Assembly: GCA_002506105.1 (NCBI GenBank)
Contig: DAWU01000041.1
Coordinates: 1-56,765 of the forward strand
Source: Methanolinea sp. UBA275
GTDB lineage: Archaea; Halobacteriota; Methanomicrobia; Methanomicrobiales; Methanospirillaceae
DNA length: 56,765 nucleotides
Reading direction: 5' to 3'
A program made the translations under genes and the position numbers. Positions 1-9,266 of this stretch are shown in pieces. The notes beneath the pieces are model-generated. The model was not told the origin of the DNA and ran no database searches. It worked only from the letters and a program-made list of their open reading frames with translations. The first letter of the stretch is position 1, and every line of letters starts with the position of its first letter.

Positions 1-838
<838 letters not shown>

Positions 839-1047
839 TCTCGTTAATCTCGCACACTATCGTTCAATACTTCGAGGAATTAGCGGTTACCAAACAAATT
901 TCCGCATTGCCAGTACCAACGTCAGAACCAATTTCCGACAGAGTCGGGCGTATTTGGTTCTCCATCACAGAGGGTAACAATATAGGTGTTGTTGCTATTT
1001 AACCCTTTTTCACCCCAGGTTTTTGCCGTGGGATCTGGGCCTGCAAT

Positions 1048-1066
1048 CGTCCGGTCTTGCCGGACG
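1048..1066 (-). repeat. Leader hairpin, 7-bp perfect stem
   Basis: CGTCCGG (1048-1054) and CCGGACG (1060-1066) form a GC-rich perfect stem with a five-base loop, about 210 bases upstream of the 16S 5' end. On the minus strand no T-run follows it, so it does not look like an intrinsic terminator. It shares the CCGG core with the hairpin at 1150-1179. Confidence 0.5.
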
Positions 1067-1149
1067 AAAAACACCCCGGATGCACACAGCCAGACACATT
1101 GCCCACCAAGAGCGCGTGTTCAGTCCCGTGTATCCGGTCTCAATCCTCA

Positions 1150-1179
1150 GAACCGGATCAATCACCCCTTGTCCGGTTC
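1150..1179 (-). repeat. Leader hairpin, 8-bp perfect stem
   Basis: GAACCGGA at 1150-1157 pairs exactly with TCCGGTTC at 1172-1179 across a 14-base loop. It lies between the proposed rRNA promoter and 16S, so it would be part of the precursor leader RNA. It may be a processing or antitermination-like structure, which is inference only. Confidence 0.5.
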
Positions 1180-1217
1180 CTCACTGTGATATGAGGGAAT
1201 ACATGTTACACACGCTT

Positions 1218-1240
1218 GTATATGAAAGTTTTCCATATAC
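1218..1240 (-). promoter_or_regulatory. Near-palindromic TATA element, likely rRNA promoter
   Basis: The plus strand has GTATATG at 1218-1224 and CATATAC at 1234-1240, a perfect 7-base inverted pair around a largely symmetric A/T core. Read on the minus strand it contains AAAACTTTCATATAC, which resembles an archaeal BRE (purine plus AAA) followed by a TATA box. Transcription would start roughly 25 bases further down, near 1190, giving a leader of about 350 nucleotides before 16S. This is a visual call and the exact start is unknown. Confidence 0.4.
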
Positions 1241-1400
1241 CTCCCCCCTGGCTTTTCACACGCCTTTGTCGCATGTTCAATAAAAAGACATAATGCGACT
1301 AGTTTGTTAAAAAAACACAATAATCCGTATGAAAATTCAAACCAGACCGTAAAGAGATTATGTACACTGCAATGAGCCAGAAAACCGTTCAGATCTCAAT

Positions 1401-2141
1401 TTATTCCTCAATTCCGGCCCGGGCATCATCGGCGCGCCAGACCTGGACAAAAAGCTGGCCGAAAAATTCGTCCTGCCAGAGCGTGACTTTCCCTTCGAAC
1501 ATGAGGTAGAGCAGGGGGATATAGACCTCGATAATCCGCTTCCCCATCATCTCTGCCAGCTCCTCGAGGGTCATCAATCCTTCCTGCTCCAGGCGATCCT
1601 CGCACTGGCAGAGCACCGCGATCGCTGCCTCGCGGTACCCCTCATCATGCGCAATACCCACCACGTCCTCGACATCGATGAGCCCGGGGTCGAAGGGGCT
1701 GAGAAAACGCTGCCGGCGCCGTTGCTCTTTTTCTGCGGCCTTCAACTCAAGGATGAGCTCAAAGAGTGTGATGGGGCGCTTACGCAGTTGTTTCCTGTCG
1801 AGGCGCCGCTTGATCTCGCGCTCGAGCCGCTCTATCGGTCCGAGCGCATTTCCTTCGGTATCGAATTCGGCATCAAAACTGAAACTGTCTCCCTCAACAC
1901 CTTCCTCATCGCCAAACTCGTCTTCCTCATCTCCCTCATCCTGATCAAGGATCTCAGACTTCATGCGAAGGAGAATTGCCGCATAGAAGAGAGTCCGTCC
2001 AGAGACCCGGAGATCCAGCTCTTTCCTCCTCTCGAGCTCCTCAAGGAAACGGTCGGTAACCTCCACGATATCGATATTCCATGGGTCTATCTCACCCCTC
2101 TCCGCCATCTGCACAAGGATCTCGACGGGTTCTTCAGCCAT
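1401..2141 (-). CDS. scpA: Segregation and condensation protein ScpA
   Basis: This is the kleisin subunit that bridges the two heads of an SMC dimer in chromosome condensation and segregation. The 246-residue protein starts PVEILVQMAERGEIDPWNID, the conserved N-terminal helix of ScpA that binds the SMC neck. It has a long acidic middle (about residues 68-95, rich in E and D) and a C-terminal winged-helix region ending near LLYLMFEGKVTLWQDEFFG. The ATG overlaps the smc stop codon by eight bases, which supports translational coupling. Length is normal for the family. No scpB is seen next to it; downstream is the rRNA leader. Confidence 0.93.
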   Translation of the reverse strand: MAEEPVEILVQMAERGEIDPWNIDIVEVTDRFLEELERRKELDLRVSGRTLFYAAILLRMKSEILDQDEGDEEDEFGDEEGVEGDSFSFDAEFDTEGNALGPIERLEREIKRRLDRKQLRKRPITLFELILELKAAEKEQRRRQRFLSPFDPGLIDVEDVVGIAHDEGYREAAIAVLCQCEDRLEQEGLMTLEELAEMMGKRIIEVYIPLLYLMFEGKVTLWQDEFFGQLFVQVWRADDARAGIEE

Positions 2142-5100
2142 GGGACTTGATGCCTGTTACAAAGGATGTCTTGTCAGGAAGGAGCGTGACCCCCAGTATC
2201 CGATCCGCACTCTCGATCATCGGCTTTCTGAGAGAGACCAGGATGAACTGAGAGGTCTTGGAAAGTTCCTTGATCATGTCTGCAATCCTCTCGACATTCG
2301 AACCGTCAAGCGACATGTCAACCTCGTCAAATGCATAGAATGGAGCAGGGTTATGCTGCTGGATGGAGAAGATAAAGGCAAGCGTGGTCAGTGACTTCTC
2401 CCCGCCGGAAAGTGCGGACAGGAGGTGAACCGGTTTGTCCCGGGGCTGTACTGCAAAAGAGAGGCCCCCCGAGAAGGGATCTTCCTCGTTCTCCAGGATC
2501 AGGTGCCCCGATCCGCTCGTCAGCCGGGCGAATACCTCCCTGAAATTCGCATCGATGGCTTTGAACGCAGTCATGAATGCCTCGTACTTCATCTTCTCGA
2601 ATTTCTCGATCCTCTCGAGGAGTGTCGCACGCTCCCGGGAAAGCACCTCTTTCTTCTCCCCGCGGTCGGCAATCCTTCCCTCAACCCTCTCGTACTCCTC
2701 GATTGCCAGCATGTTGACCGCCCCCAGTTTCTTTATCTCCTGGGAAGCCTCGCTCATTCCATCCTCAATCTCCTTGAGGGTGAGCTCGGTATCGGTATCA
2801 CCTGCTTCCTGGCGCAGGGTTTCTATTTCTGCATTGAGAGTTGCGAACCTGTCGCTCAGCGCTGCGATCTGAATCTTATGTCGTTCAGTTGCAGTGTCAT
2901 ACTCCAGGATCTTCTGACCGGACTCCCTGATAGCACCCGATACCTGACTATGCCGGCTCTGGAGTTCCTGGAGTTCCGATGAGAACTGCTTCTGTCGTTC
3001 CTCGATCTCGGTAATTCTGGATTTGCTTGTGACAATCTGTTCCTGTGATGCTGAGACCTCGCGGTCAATCTCGGCAGTCTTCGCCTGGATACGTTCGACC
3101 TCGACCTTCAGCTCTTCGAGCCTTGACGTGAAGTGCTGCCGCTCGCGCTGCAGGTCGTTGATGTCTGCTTCCTTGTTCCGGAGCCTTCTCTCGATGTCCT
3201 CGCACTCCTGCTTCTTCTTCTCGAGTTGCTCGGAGAGGACCGGGATCGAGGTGTCTTCAAGCTTCTTTTTGACCGATTCGATCTTCTTCCCGGTCAGGGC
3301 GATAGCCTCAGTGATGGCATCAAGACCCGCCTCGAGGGCTGCAAGTTCCGCGGTTCCGGAGCGGACCTCCTCTGCAAGGGCCGACAGAACCTCGTTGATC
3401 TGTGCTTTTTCACGACCGGTCACCTCTTCCTGGCGGGAGATCTCCTCCCGTATCACTGAGAGCCTTGAGATCTCAGTATCAAGTTCAGATCGCCTCGCCC
3501 TCTTTGCTTCAATCTCTTCGGTGCCTCGCTTGACATTCCGTTCAATGTCAGAAATTTCAGTCGCAAGTGCTTCCATCTGGGACCGTATTCGGGATATCTC
3601 GTCCTCGACTGCTGCACCAAAACCCCGGATGGGTTTCTTGAAGGATCCTCCCGTCATGGCCCCGCTCTTTTCGAGAAGCTCTCCTTCCGGGGTGACCATC
3701 CGGTATTTTCCGAGGAGTTTCCTGCCCCTTGTCATGGATTCTACCAGGACCGTGCCACCAAAGACCACTCTGAATGCATCTGCGTACTGTGGCTGGAATT
3801 CGAGCATGTGCACCGCATACCCAAGAACGCCGTCATCCTTCAAAGGAGGGAGATCAGGGGCTTTCAGCCGTGAGAGAGGAAGGAAGGTCACCCTTCCCAT
3901 CTTCTGCTCTTTTAAATATTCGATGGCACGGGCAGCAACACTGTCATCCTTCACTACGACGTAGTGCAGCCTCTGGCCCGCTGCCACGTTCAGCGCAGTC
4001 GCGTATTCCGGGGGTGCTTTTCCCAGCTGGGCGATGGTGCCGTACACTCCCTCCATCCCGAGCACGGCATCGAGCACCCGGCTCCCGGCCTCCCCCCGGG
4101 CCTGTTGCTGTGCCTCGAGGCGGATGACGTCCTGTTCGCACACACGAAACTCTTCCCTGATCCGCTCGAGCGTGGTACGGCGGGCAAACACGCTGCTCTC
4201 GAGTTCAGAGAGTGCCCGGTCCAAGTCCGCCTTCTCTTTGGCGAGCGCCTCAGTGTCCCTGGCATTGTCGGTGAGTCTCTGCTCTTTTCCGGATCCCTCT
4301 TGATCGAGGGCTTTCAGCCGCTCTTCCATCCTCTCCCGTTCCGAGGTGCGCATCCGGCTCTTCTCGATCAGCATGTCTTTCTGGTGCAGGAATGACGATC
4401 GCTCATTCTTCTTCTCTTCGATCGTCTGCATGAGGGCAAAGAGTTCATCCCTGGCACCCTCGGTATCCCGGCTCTGGGACTTTATCTGTTCCTCGATCTT
4501 CTCTGCCTGTGCTTTGGCGGTTGCATGCTCCATAGCCAGGTTGGTCCTGTCGATATTCATCTCACGGACTGCCTGGCTGATCTCGCTGATCCTGGTCTCG
4601 GCCCTCTTCTGATCGATAAAAGTGCGGTTTATTCCCTCGAGGCTCGCATCCTTCTCCCTCTTCATCCGCGCAATTGTCTGCTCTGCGAGCTTGATTGTCC
4701 CCTTGGCCTCTTCGAGTTCGGCAATGAGCCGGAGATATTCTGCGCCGCTCTTCTGGTTGATCTGGGCATCGATATCGGAAAGATCCTTCTTGAGATACTC
4801 GCGTTCGTTCTCTTCGAGGCTCCTGTCCGAGATGACGCGATCCATCTGGATCTTTTCATCCTCTATCACCCTGGAGAGCCCGGCAAGGTCTTTCTCCCTT
4901 GCATGGAGGGTTGCAGCAGCTCGCATACCCTCCATTTTCTGGAGTGTCTCCTGCCAGTGCCGGAACTTCAGCGCCTGCTCCCGCTCATGAGAGAGTTCGG
5001 TAAGGCGCTGGGAGAGCTCCCGCAACAGGAGTTCCTCACGCTCGATCCGTTCTCTCACCACCTCAAGTTCGATGAGCGCCTGGCCCTTCTTCTGGTCGAA

Positions 5101-5574
5101 TTCAGCTACCCCTGCAATATCGTCGATGATCTTCCGCCTCTCGAAATCACTCATCTCGATGATGCGGGTGATGTCCCCCTGCATGACAACATTATATCCA
5201 TGCGGCTTGATCCCGTACTTCGCCAGGTGATCATTGACATCAGACTGCTTGGAGAGCCGGTTGTTAAGGTAAATGTAGCTATAATACCCGGTTCCAGTCC
5301 GCTTGATACGACGGCGTATCCTGGTACCGTCGGAGAAGGCTAGGGTGACCTCCGCGGTATTCTTGCCTGAGTTAAGGTTGATGAGGTCGGTCAGTTTCTC
5401 GGCCCGGAGTGTCCGGGACCCGGAGAGCGCCAGGACGAAAAGAATTCCATCTATGATATTGCTTTTCCCTGATCCGTTTGGCCCGGATATGACTGAAAAG
5501 CCTTCATAAAAAGGGATTTTGGTCTTTTTTGTGAATGACTTGAAGTTATCAATCTCGAGCTCGGTGATATACAA
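2134..5574 (-). CDS. smc: Chromosome segregation protein SMC
   Basis: This is the cytoplasmic ATPase that compacts and segregates chromosomes with ScpA. The 1146-residue protein has the full SMC layout: Walker A GPNGSGKSN near residue 32, a long coiled coil, a hinge at about 500-645 ending in the GGSFKK region, a second coiled coil, the ABC signature LSGGE near 1055 and Walker B FYAFDEVD near 1079. The start is TTG at 5574, giving MYITELEIDNFKSF, the usual archaeal N-terminus; it lies 14 bases after the preceding stop, so no longer form fits. It overlaps scpA by eight bases. Nothing appears broken. Confidence 0.97.
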   Translation of the reverse strand: MYITELEIDNFKSFTKKTKIPFYEGFSVISGPNGSGKSNIIDGILFVLALSGSRTLRAEKLTDLINLNSGKNTAEVTLAFSDGTRIRRRIKRTGTGYYSYIYLNNRLSKQSDVNDHLAKYGIKPHGYNVVMQGDITRIIEMSDFERRKIIDDIAGVAEFDQKKGQALIELEVVRERIEREELLLRELSQRLTELSHEREQALKFRHWQETLQKMEGMRAAATLHAREKDLAGLSRVIEDEKIQMDRVISDRSLEENEREYLKKDLSDIDAQINQKSGAEYLRLIAELEEAKGTIKLAEQTIARMKREKDASLEGINRTFIDQKRAETRISEISQAVREMNIDRTNLAMEHATAKAQAEKIEEQIKSQSRDTEGARDELFALMQTIEEKKNERSSFLHQKDMLIEKSRMRTSERERMEERLKALDQEGSGKEQRLTDNARDTEALAKEKADLDRALSELESSVFARRTTLERIREEFRVCEQDVIRLEAQQQARGEAGSRVLDAVLGMEGVYGTIAQLGKAPPEYATALNVAAGQRLHYVVVKDDSVAARAIEYLKEQKMGRVTFLPLSRLKAPDLPPLKDDGVLGYAVHMLEFQPQYADAFRVVFGGTVLVESMTRGRKLLGKYRMVTPEGELLEKSGAMTGGSFKKPIRGFGAAVEDEISRIRSQMEALATEISDIERNVKRGTEEIEAKRARRSELDTEISRLSVIREEISRQEEVTGREKAQINEVLSALAEEVRSGTAELAALEAGLDAITEAIALTGKKIESVKKKLEDTSIPVLSEQLEKKKQECEDIERRLRNKEADINDLQRERQHFTSRLEELKVEVERIQAKTAEIDREVSASQEQIVTSKSRITEIEERQKQFSSELQELQSRHSQVSGAIRESGQKILEYDTATERHKIQIAALSDRFATLNAEIETLRQEAGDTDTELTLKEIEDGMSEASQEIKKLGAVNMLAIEEYERVEGRIADRGEKKEVLSRERATLLERIEKFEKMKYEAFMTAFKAIDANFREVFARLTSGSGHLILENEEDPFSGGLSFAVQPRDKPVHLLSALSGGEKSLTTLAFIFSIQQHNPAPFYAFDEVDMSLDGSNVERIADMIKELSKTSQFILVSLRKPMIESADRILGVTLLPDKTSFVTGIKSHG

Positions 5575-5588
5575 AGACCTGGGCCCCG

Positions 5589-6068
5589 TTATTTCTTCTG
5601 TGCGGAATCCGTCTCATCGTCTTCGGCCACGATGAGGTCGCTCTTCTTCCCCGCGCCACCGGGACTCTGCTTCTTCTTGGAGAATCCTGCCGAGGCGATG
5701 ATATAATCGCTGTTCTTCCGTTTTTCGGGCGCGAGCGTCCCGTTCGGCTGCATGATCATATCCATCTTCTCCGGGGCTGTCTCGACTGGTGCGGGGGTTG
5801 GCCTCTGGCCTGCCGGGGTTGAAGCGGTTTTCTTCTGCAAAATCACGGGAGCCGCGGTCGGGGCTGCAGCCGGCTTTGCCATGCGCATCTCTGCCCGGGT
5901 CCTCTCCTCGCTCACCTTGGAGAGCTTCATTGCGATGGATTTGAGATCCAGTAACTCCTCGGTGAGGCCCTTGACCAGGGCGTCAATCTCCCTGACCTTC
6001 TTTTCCAGGGCCGCAACCCGTTCGTCAACGGGTACAAGGCTCCGGTCCTTGTCCTTTATTATCTCCAT
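5589..6068 (-). CDS. Hypothetical coiled-coil protein linked to smc
   Basis: I do not recognise a named family. The 159-residue protein has a helical coiled-coil segment at about residues 15-65 (VDERVAALEKKVREIDALVK), followed by a long Ala/Pro/Lys-rich, probably disordered tail that ends in charged repeats. It is cytoplasmic as far as can be seen, with no membrane segment. The ATG at 6068 is chosen because AAGGAG lies six bases before it and a TATA box (6122-6130) lies inside the longer open frame that would start at 6152. It heads the smc-scpA operon, so a role with condensin or the nucleoid is an inference from position only. Confidence 0.7.
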   Translation of the reverse strand: MEIIKDKDRSLVPVDERVAALEKKVREIDALVKGLTEELLDLKSIAMKLSKVSEERTRAEMRMAKPAAAPTAAPVILQKKTASTPAGQRPTPAPVETAPEKMDMIMQPNGTLAPEKRKNSDYIIASAGFSKKKQSPGGAGKKSDLIVAEDDETDSAQKK

Positions 6069-6386
6069 ATCTGACTCCTTGGGGCTGGTCCGCATCTCAT
6101 ACCTGTGATGTGGTGGTGGCTGGTATATAGAAGAGCCCTCATTGATCATCATGAATTATTCCCCTATAATAATTATGCTGCCTGTGAAGCCTGATTGTTG
6201 CAATTTTCCTATTTTTCTATCATTTTCATGAAAGAACCGCAGTCTGCCCGCATCAGGAAGACAGCGGATAAAGGATACTCAGATCCGGCGCATTTTCCGG
6301 TCCATACGTGAGAAAAATGCAGGAAATGCCCGTTTTTCTCCCGCAAGAAGAAAAGGTATTACCCTTTCAGATCAACTTTTTTATAC
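6069..6386. other. Divergent intergenic region, smc operon / glyA
   Basis: About 318 bases without a gene. It holds the smc-operon TATA box on the minus strand and an 8-bp inverted repeat (GAGAAAAA at 6310-6317 with TTTTTCTC at 6333-6340) about 50-75 bases before glyA. A T-rich TTTTTTATAC lies directly before the glyA ATG, too close to serve as its own TATA box, so the glyA promoter is probably a little further upstream and is not resolved here. Confidence 0.5.
6122..6130 (-). promoter_or_regulatory. TATA box of the smc operon
   Basis: On the minus strand CTATATACC sits about 55 bases upstream of the ATG at 6068, so a start of transcription near 6098 would leave a leader of about 30 nucleotides containing the AAGGAG ribosome binding site. 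It argues against the longer start at 6152. Confidence 0.5.
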
Positions 6387-7625
6387 ATGTCCTATCTGGC
6401 CACCACGGATCCGGAAATCGCCGATATCATCAGGAAAGAGATGGAGCGCCAGCGTGACGGCCTCGAGCTGATCGCTTCTGAGAATGTAGTCAGCCGTGCT
6501 GTGCTTGAGGCAATGGGCTCTGTCATGACCAACAAGTACGCCGAGGGGTACCCCGGAAAACGGTACTACGGAGGGTGCGAGTTTCATGATATGGCAGAAA
6601 ACCTGGCCCGTGACAGGCTGAAAGAACTGTTCGGCGCACAGCACGCCAATGTACAGCCACACTCGGGAACCCAGGCCAACATGGCGGTATACTTTGCCAC
6701 GATGACCCTCGGTGACCTCATGCTCTCGATGAAGCTCTCTCAGGGAGGACATCTGTCCCATGGTTCACCGGTCAGCTTCACGGGGAAGTTTTACCGGGTC
6801 GCCCAGTATGGGGTTGACCCAAAGACCGAAATGCTTGACTATGGCGTCGTGGAAGAGATGGCACGGAAGGAAAAGCCGGCGATGCTGGTATGCGGGGCCA
6901 GTGCATACCCGAGGACCATAGATTTTAAGGCATTCCAGGAGATCGCGGATTCCGTTGATGCCTACTGCATGGCGGACATCGCCCATATCGCAGGACTTGT
7001 TGCATCAGGACTCCATCCGACATCGGTCGGAGTGACCGATTTCACCACCACGACCACACACAAGACGCTCCGCGGACCAAGGGGTGGCGCCATCATGTGC
7101 GACACCGAAAATGCCCAGATCATCGACAAGGCAGTATTTCCGGGAATGCAGGGCGGCCCCCTGATGCACACGATCACGGCAAAGGCTGTCTGCTTCAGGG
7201 AAGCGCTCCGACCTTCCTTCAGGGAATATAACAGGCAGATCATCAGGAATGCAAAGGCCCTCGCAGAGACGCTTCTTGAAATGAATCTTCGGCTGGTCTC
7301 TGGTGGCACCGATAACCACCTCATCCTACTTGATCTGAGCAACCTCGCGATTACGGGGCTCGAAGCCGAAGAAGCACTCGGTCGTGCCAACATCACCGTC
7401 AACAAGAATACCATCCCGAACGAGCAGCGCAGCCCGTTCGTGACGAGCGGTCTTCGGGTCGGCACTCCTGCAGTGACCAGCAGGGGAATGAAGGAGGGGG
7501 AGATGCATCAAATAGGGGAATGGATAGGCACGATCCTCCGCGATATCCACAACGACGCACTCATCAAAAAGATCAAAAAGGACGTCACATTGATGTCCTC
7601 AAAGTTCCCCCTCTATCCAGAGTAA
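6387..7625 (+). CDS. glyA: Serine hydroxymethyltransferase
   Basis: This PLP enzyme interconverts serine and glycine and passes the one-carbon unit to a pterin carrier. The 412-residue protein carries the fold-type I signature TTTTHKTLRGPRGG with the PLP lysine at about K226, and the early active-site block SENVVSRAVLEAMGS. Length fits the family. It is followed after one base by folD and then folP and cofE, so four genes read as one operon. In methanogens the carrier may be tetrahydromethanopterin or tetrahydrofolate. The folD neighbour favours tetrahydrofolate here, but that is inference. Confidence 0.97.
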   Translation: MSYLATTDPEIADIIRKEMERQRDGLELIASENVVSRAVLEAMGSVMTNKYAEGYPGKRYYGGCEFHDMAENLARDRLKELFGAQHANVQPHSGTQANMAVYFATMTLGDLMLSMKLSQGGHLSHGSPVSFTGKFYRVAQYGVDPKTEMLDYGVVEEMARKEKPAMLVCGASAYPRTIDFKAFQEIADSVDAYCMADIAHIAGLVASGLHPTSVGVTDFTTTTTHKTLRGPRGGAIMCDTENAQIIDKAVFPGMQGGPLMHTITAKAVCFREALRPSFREYNRQIIRNAKALAETLLEMNLRLVSGGTDNHLILLDLSNLAITGLEAEEALGRANITVNKNTIPNEQRSPFVTSGLRVGTPAVTSRGMKEGEMHQIGEWIGTILRDIHNDALIKKIKKDVTLMSSKFPLYPE

Positions 7626-7626
7626 T

Positions 7627-8454
7627 ATGATTCTCGATGGGAAGAAGGTCTCCGAATCCCGCCTGGCGACCCTGAAAGAGGAGATTTCATCATCCGGACT
7701 CTCCCCGGGGCTTGCCACAGTGATTGTTGGCGACGATCCCGGATCCCAGCTCTATGTCAGGATGAAGCACCGTGCATGCGAGCAGGTGAATATCCGCTCG
7801 CACGGGATCGTGCTCCCGGGATCGTCGACCACATCGGACGTGCTGAAGCAGGTCCGCCTCCTCAACGACGACAGGACCGTGAACGGGATCCTTGTCCAGC
7901 TTCCCCTTCCCCCGCACATCGATACCCCCCGGATTATTGAGGCAGTATCCCCGGAGAAAGACGTGGATGGGTTCCACCCTGCAAACCTGGGACGGCTTTT
8001 TTCGGGAAACCCGGTGTACTCTCCCTGTACCCCGAAAGGGATCATGACACTCCTTCGTGAATATGGTGTCGAACCTGAGGGTATGCACGCAGTGATTCTT
8101 GGCAGGAGCATCGAGGTTGGCAGGCCTATGGCCTCGCTCCTCCTGAACGCGAACGCCACGGTGACCATCTGCCACAGTAAAACACAGGATCTTCCGGCCA
8201 TTGCATCAATCGCCGATATCCTCGTGGCTGCAGTGGGAAAACCACGGTTTGTCGGACCCGCAATGGTCAGGCAGGGTGCAGTGGTCATCGACGTGGGCAC
8301 CAACCATGTTGACGGGAAGCTCTGCGGGGACGTCGATTTTGAATCCGTCAGGGCTGTTGCAGGCGCGATTACCCCCGTACCGGGTGGTGTCGGTCCCATG
8401 ACGATCGCCTCCCTGATGGAGAACACCTTCCTCGCTGCAAGGCTCCAGTCATGA
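7627..8454 (+). CDS. folD: Methylene-THF dehydrogenase / methenyl-THF cyclohydrolase FolD
   Basis: This bifunctional cytosolic enzyme converts methylene-tetrahydrofolate to formyl-tetrahydrofolate using NAD(P)+. The 275-residue protein shows the family blocks YVRMKHRACE (catalytic Tyr and Lys), QLPLPPH, DVDGFHP, PCTPKGIM, the nucleotide-binding ILGRSIEVGRPMA and the closing PVPGGVGPMT. It begins one base after glyA stops and overlaps folP by four bases (ATGA). FolD uses folate rather than methanopterin, so with glyA and folP it implies a small tetrahydrofolate pathway for biosynthesis, as described for Methanosarcina. No key residue is missing. Confidence 0.96.
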   Translation: MILDGKKVSESRLATLKEEISSSGLSPGLATVIVGDDPGSQLYVRMKHRACEQVNIRSHGIVLPGSSTTSDVLKQVRLLNDDRTVNGILVQLPLPPHIDTPRIIEAVSPEKDVDGFHPANLGRLFSGNPVYSPCTPKGIMTLLREYGVEPEGMHAVILGRSIEVGRPMASLLLNANATVTICHSKTQDLPAIASIADILVAAVGKPRFVGPAMVRQGAVVIDVGTNHVDGKLCGDVDFESVRAVAGAITPVPGGVGPMTIASLMENTFLAARLQS

Positions 8455-9266
8455 AGGGATGCAGTATCAGGGGGATGAGGATAGGAGATGGCGCCCCCGT
8501 CCGCGTGATGGGAGTGATCAACTGCAGCCCCGAATCTTTCTACCAGGGATCATATACCCCGGCAGCGGATGTTTTTTCACGCGCCTGTCATCTCGTGGAT
8601 GCGGGGGCGGATATCATCGACCTGGGTGCACGAAGCACCGCCCCGGGTGCCCCGCATATTACGCGGAAAGATGAGATCGGGAGGATGGAGGAGGCACTCT
8701 CTTCGCTGGAGGGGTCAGGAATCCTGGTATCGGTGGACACGATGGATCCCGTGGTACTCGAGACCTGCCTCGAATGTGACATCGCCGCAATAAATGACAT
8801 TTCCGGGCTGCTCGATCCTGTGTACGCGTCGGTTGTTGCCGAATCCGGTCTTCCCGCATTCCTCATGGCTTCGATGAGAGCCGTCGGGGATGCATGCACA
8901 CTTGAGGAGACCCACCAGGCCTGTATCATGGTGGAGACCAGGGCTCATGCAGCAGGTATTCACGAATACATCCTGGATCCTGCAATCGGGCTGTGGCAGA
9001 GCACCCGGACACCTGATCTCGACCTTGAACTCTGCCGGAACTTCAGCGAGTTCTCCCTCTACCAGCGCCCCCTGCTCGCAGCAATTTCACGGAAGACCTT
9101 CCTTGGCACATTGATCGGGAAACCGCCCGAGGGGAGGCTCCCCGCATCCCTTGCCATGACAGCACTCCTTGTCATCAAGGGGGCGGATGTGGTGCGCACT
9201 CATGACGTCTCCGAGACCCGCGATGCAGTGATCATCGCAGAGCAGGTACTTCGGGCAATATCATGA
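8451..9266 (+). CDS. folP: Dihydropteroate synthase-family protein
   Basis: It probably condenses a hydroxymethyl-dihydropterin diphosphate with a para-aminobenzoate-type acceptor. The 271-residue TIM-barrel protein has the entry strand MGVINCSPESFY, DLGARSTAPGA, VSVDTMDP, AINDISG, SRKTFLG and the closing VVRTHDV, all standard DHPS blocks. It overlaps folD and cofE by four bases each. Archaeal DHPS homologues have been considered for methanopterin as well as folate synthesis. The folD and glyA context favours folate, but substrate choice cannot be read from the sequence. Confidence 0.88.
   Translation: MKGCSIRGMRIGDGAPVRVMGVINCSPESFYQGSYTPAADVFSRACHLVDAGADIIDLGARSTAPGAPHITRKDEIGRMEEALSSLEGSGILVSVDTMDPVVLETCLECDIAAINDISGLLDPVYASVVAESGLPAFLMASMRAVGDACTLEETHQACIMVETRAHAAGIHEYILDPAIGLWQSTRTPDLDLELCRNFSEFSLYQRPLLAAISRKTFLGTLIGKPPEGRLPASLAMTALLVIKGADVVRTHDVSETRDAVIIAEQVLRAIS

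Larger units (their letters stand above)
839..1400 (-). other. Gene-free 16S leader and promoter zone
   Basis: About 560 bases between scpA and 16S rRNA hold no convincing gene; the short open frames here have no recognisable protein. The zone contains a near-palindromic AT element with TATA-like arms (1218-1240) and two hairpins (1150-1179 and 1048-1066). Its position suggests the rRNA promoter and the transcribed leader that is cut away during 16S maturation. I could not pair a 16S processing stem because the other half lies outside the window. Confidence 0.6.

Noticed and set aside
1023..1283. 86-residue frame in the 16S leader
   Set aside because: It crosses the hairpins and the promoter element, and its sequence has no domain or start signal.
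3023..3964. 313-residue open frame antisense to smc
   Set aside because: Ser/Arg-rich translation typical of a shadow of a coiled-coil gene; the smc frame is complete and conserved.
4525..5343. 272-residue plus-strand open frame inside smc
   Set aside because: Fully antisense to conserved smc blocks, with no family match that I can see.
6069..6152. 28-codon N-terminal extension of the smc-linked protein
   Set aside because: A TATA box lies inside it and a good ribosome binding site precedes the later ATG.
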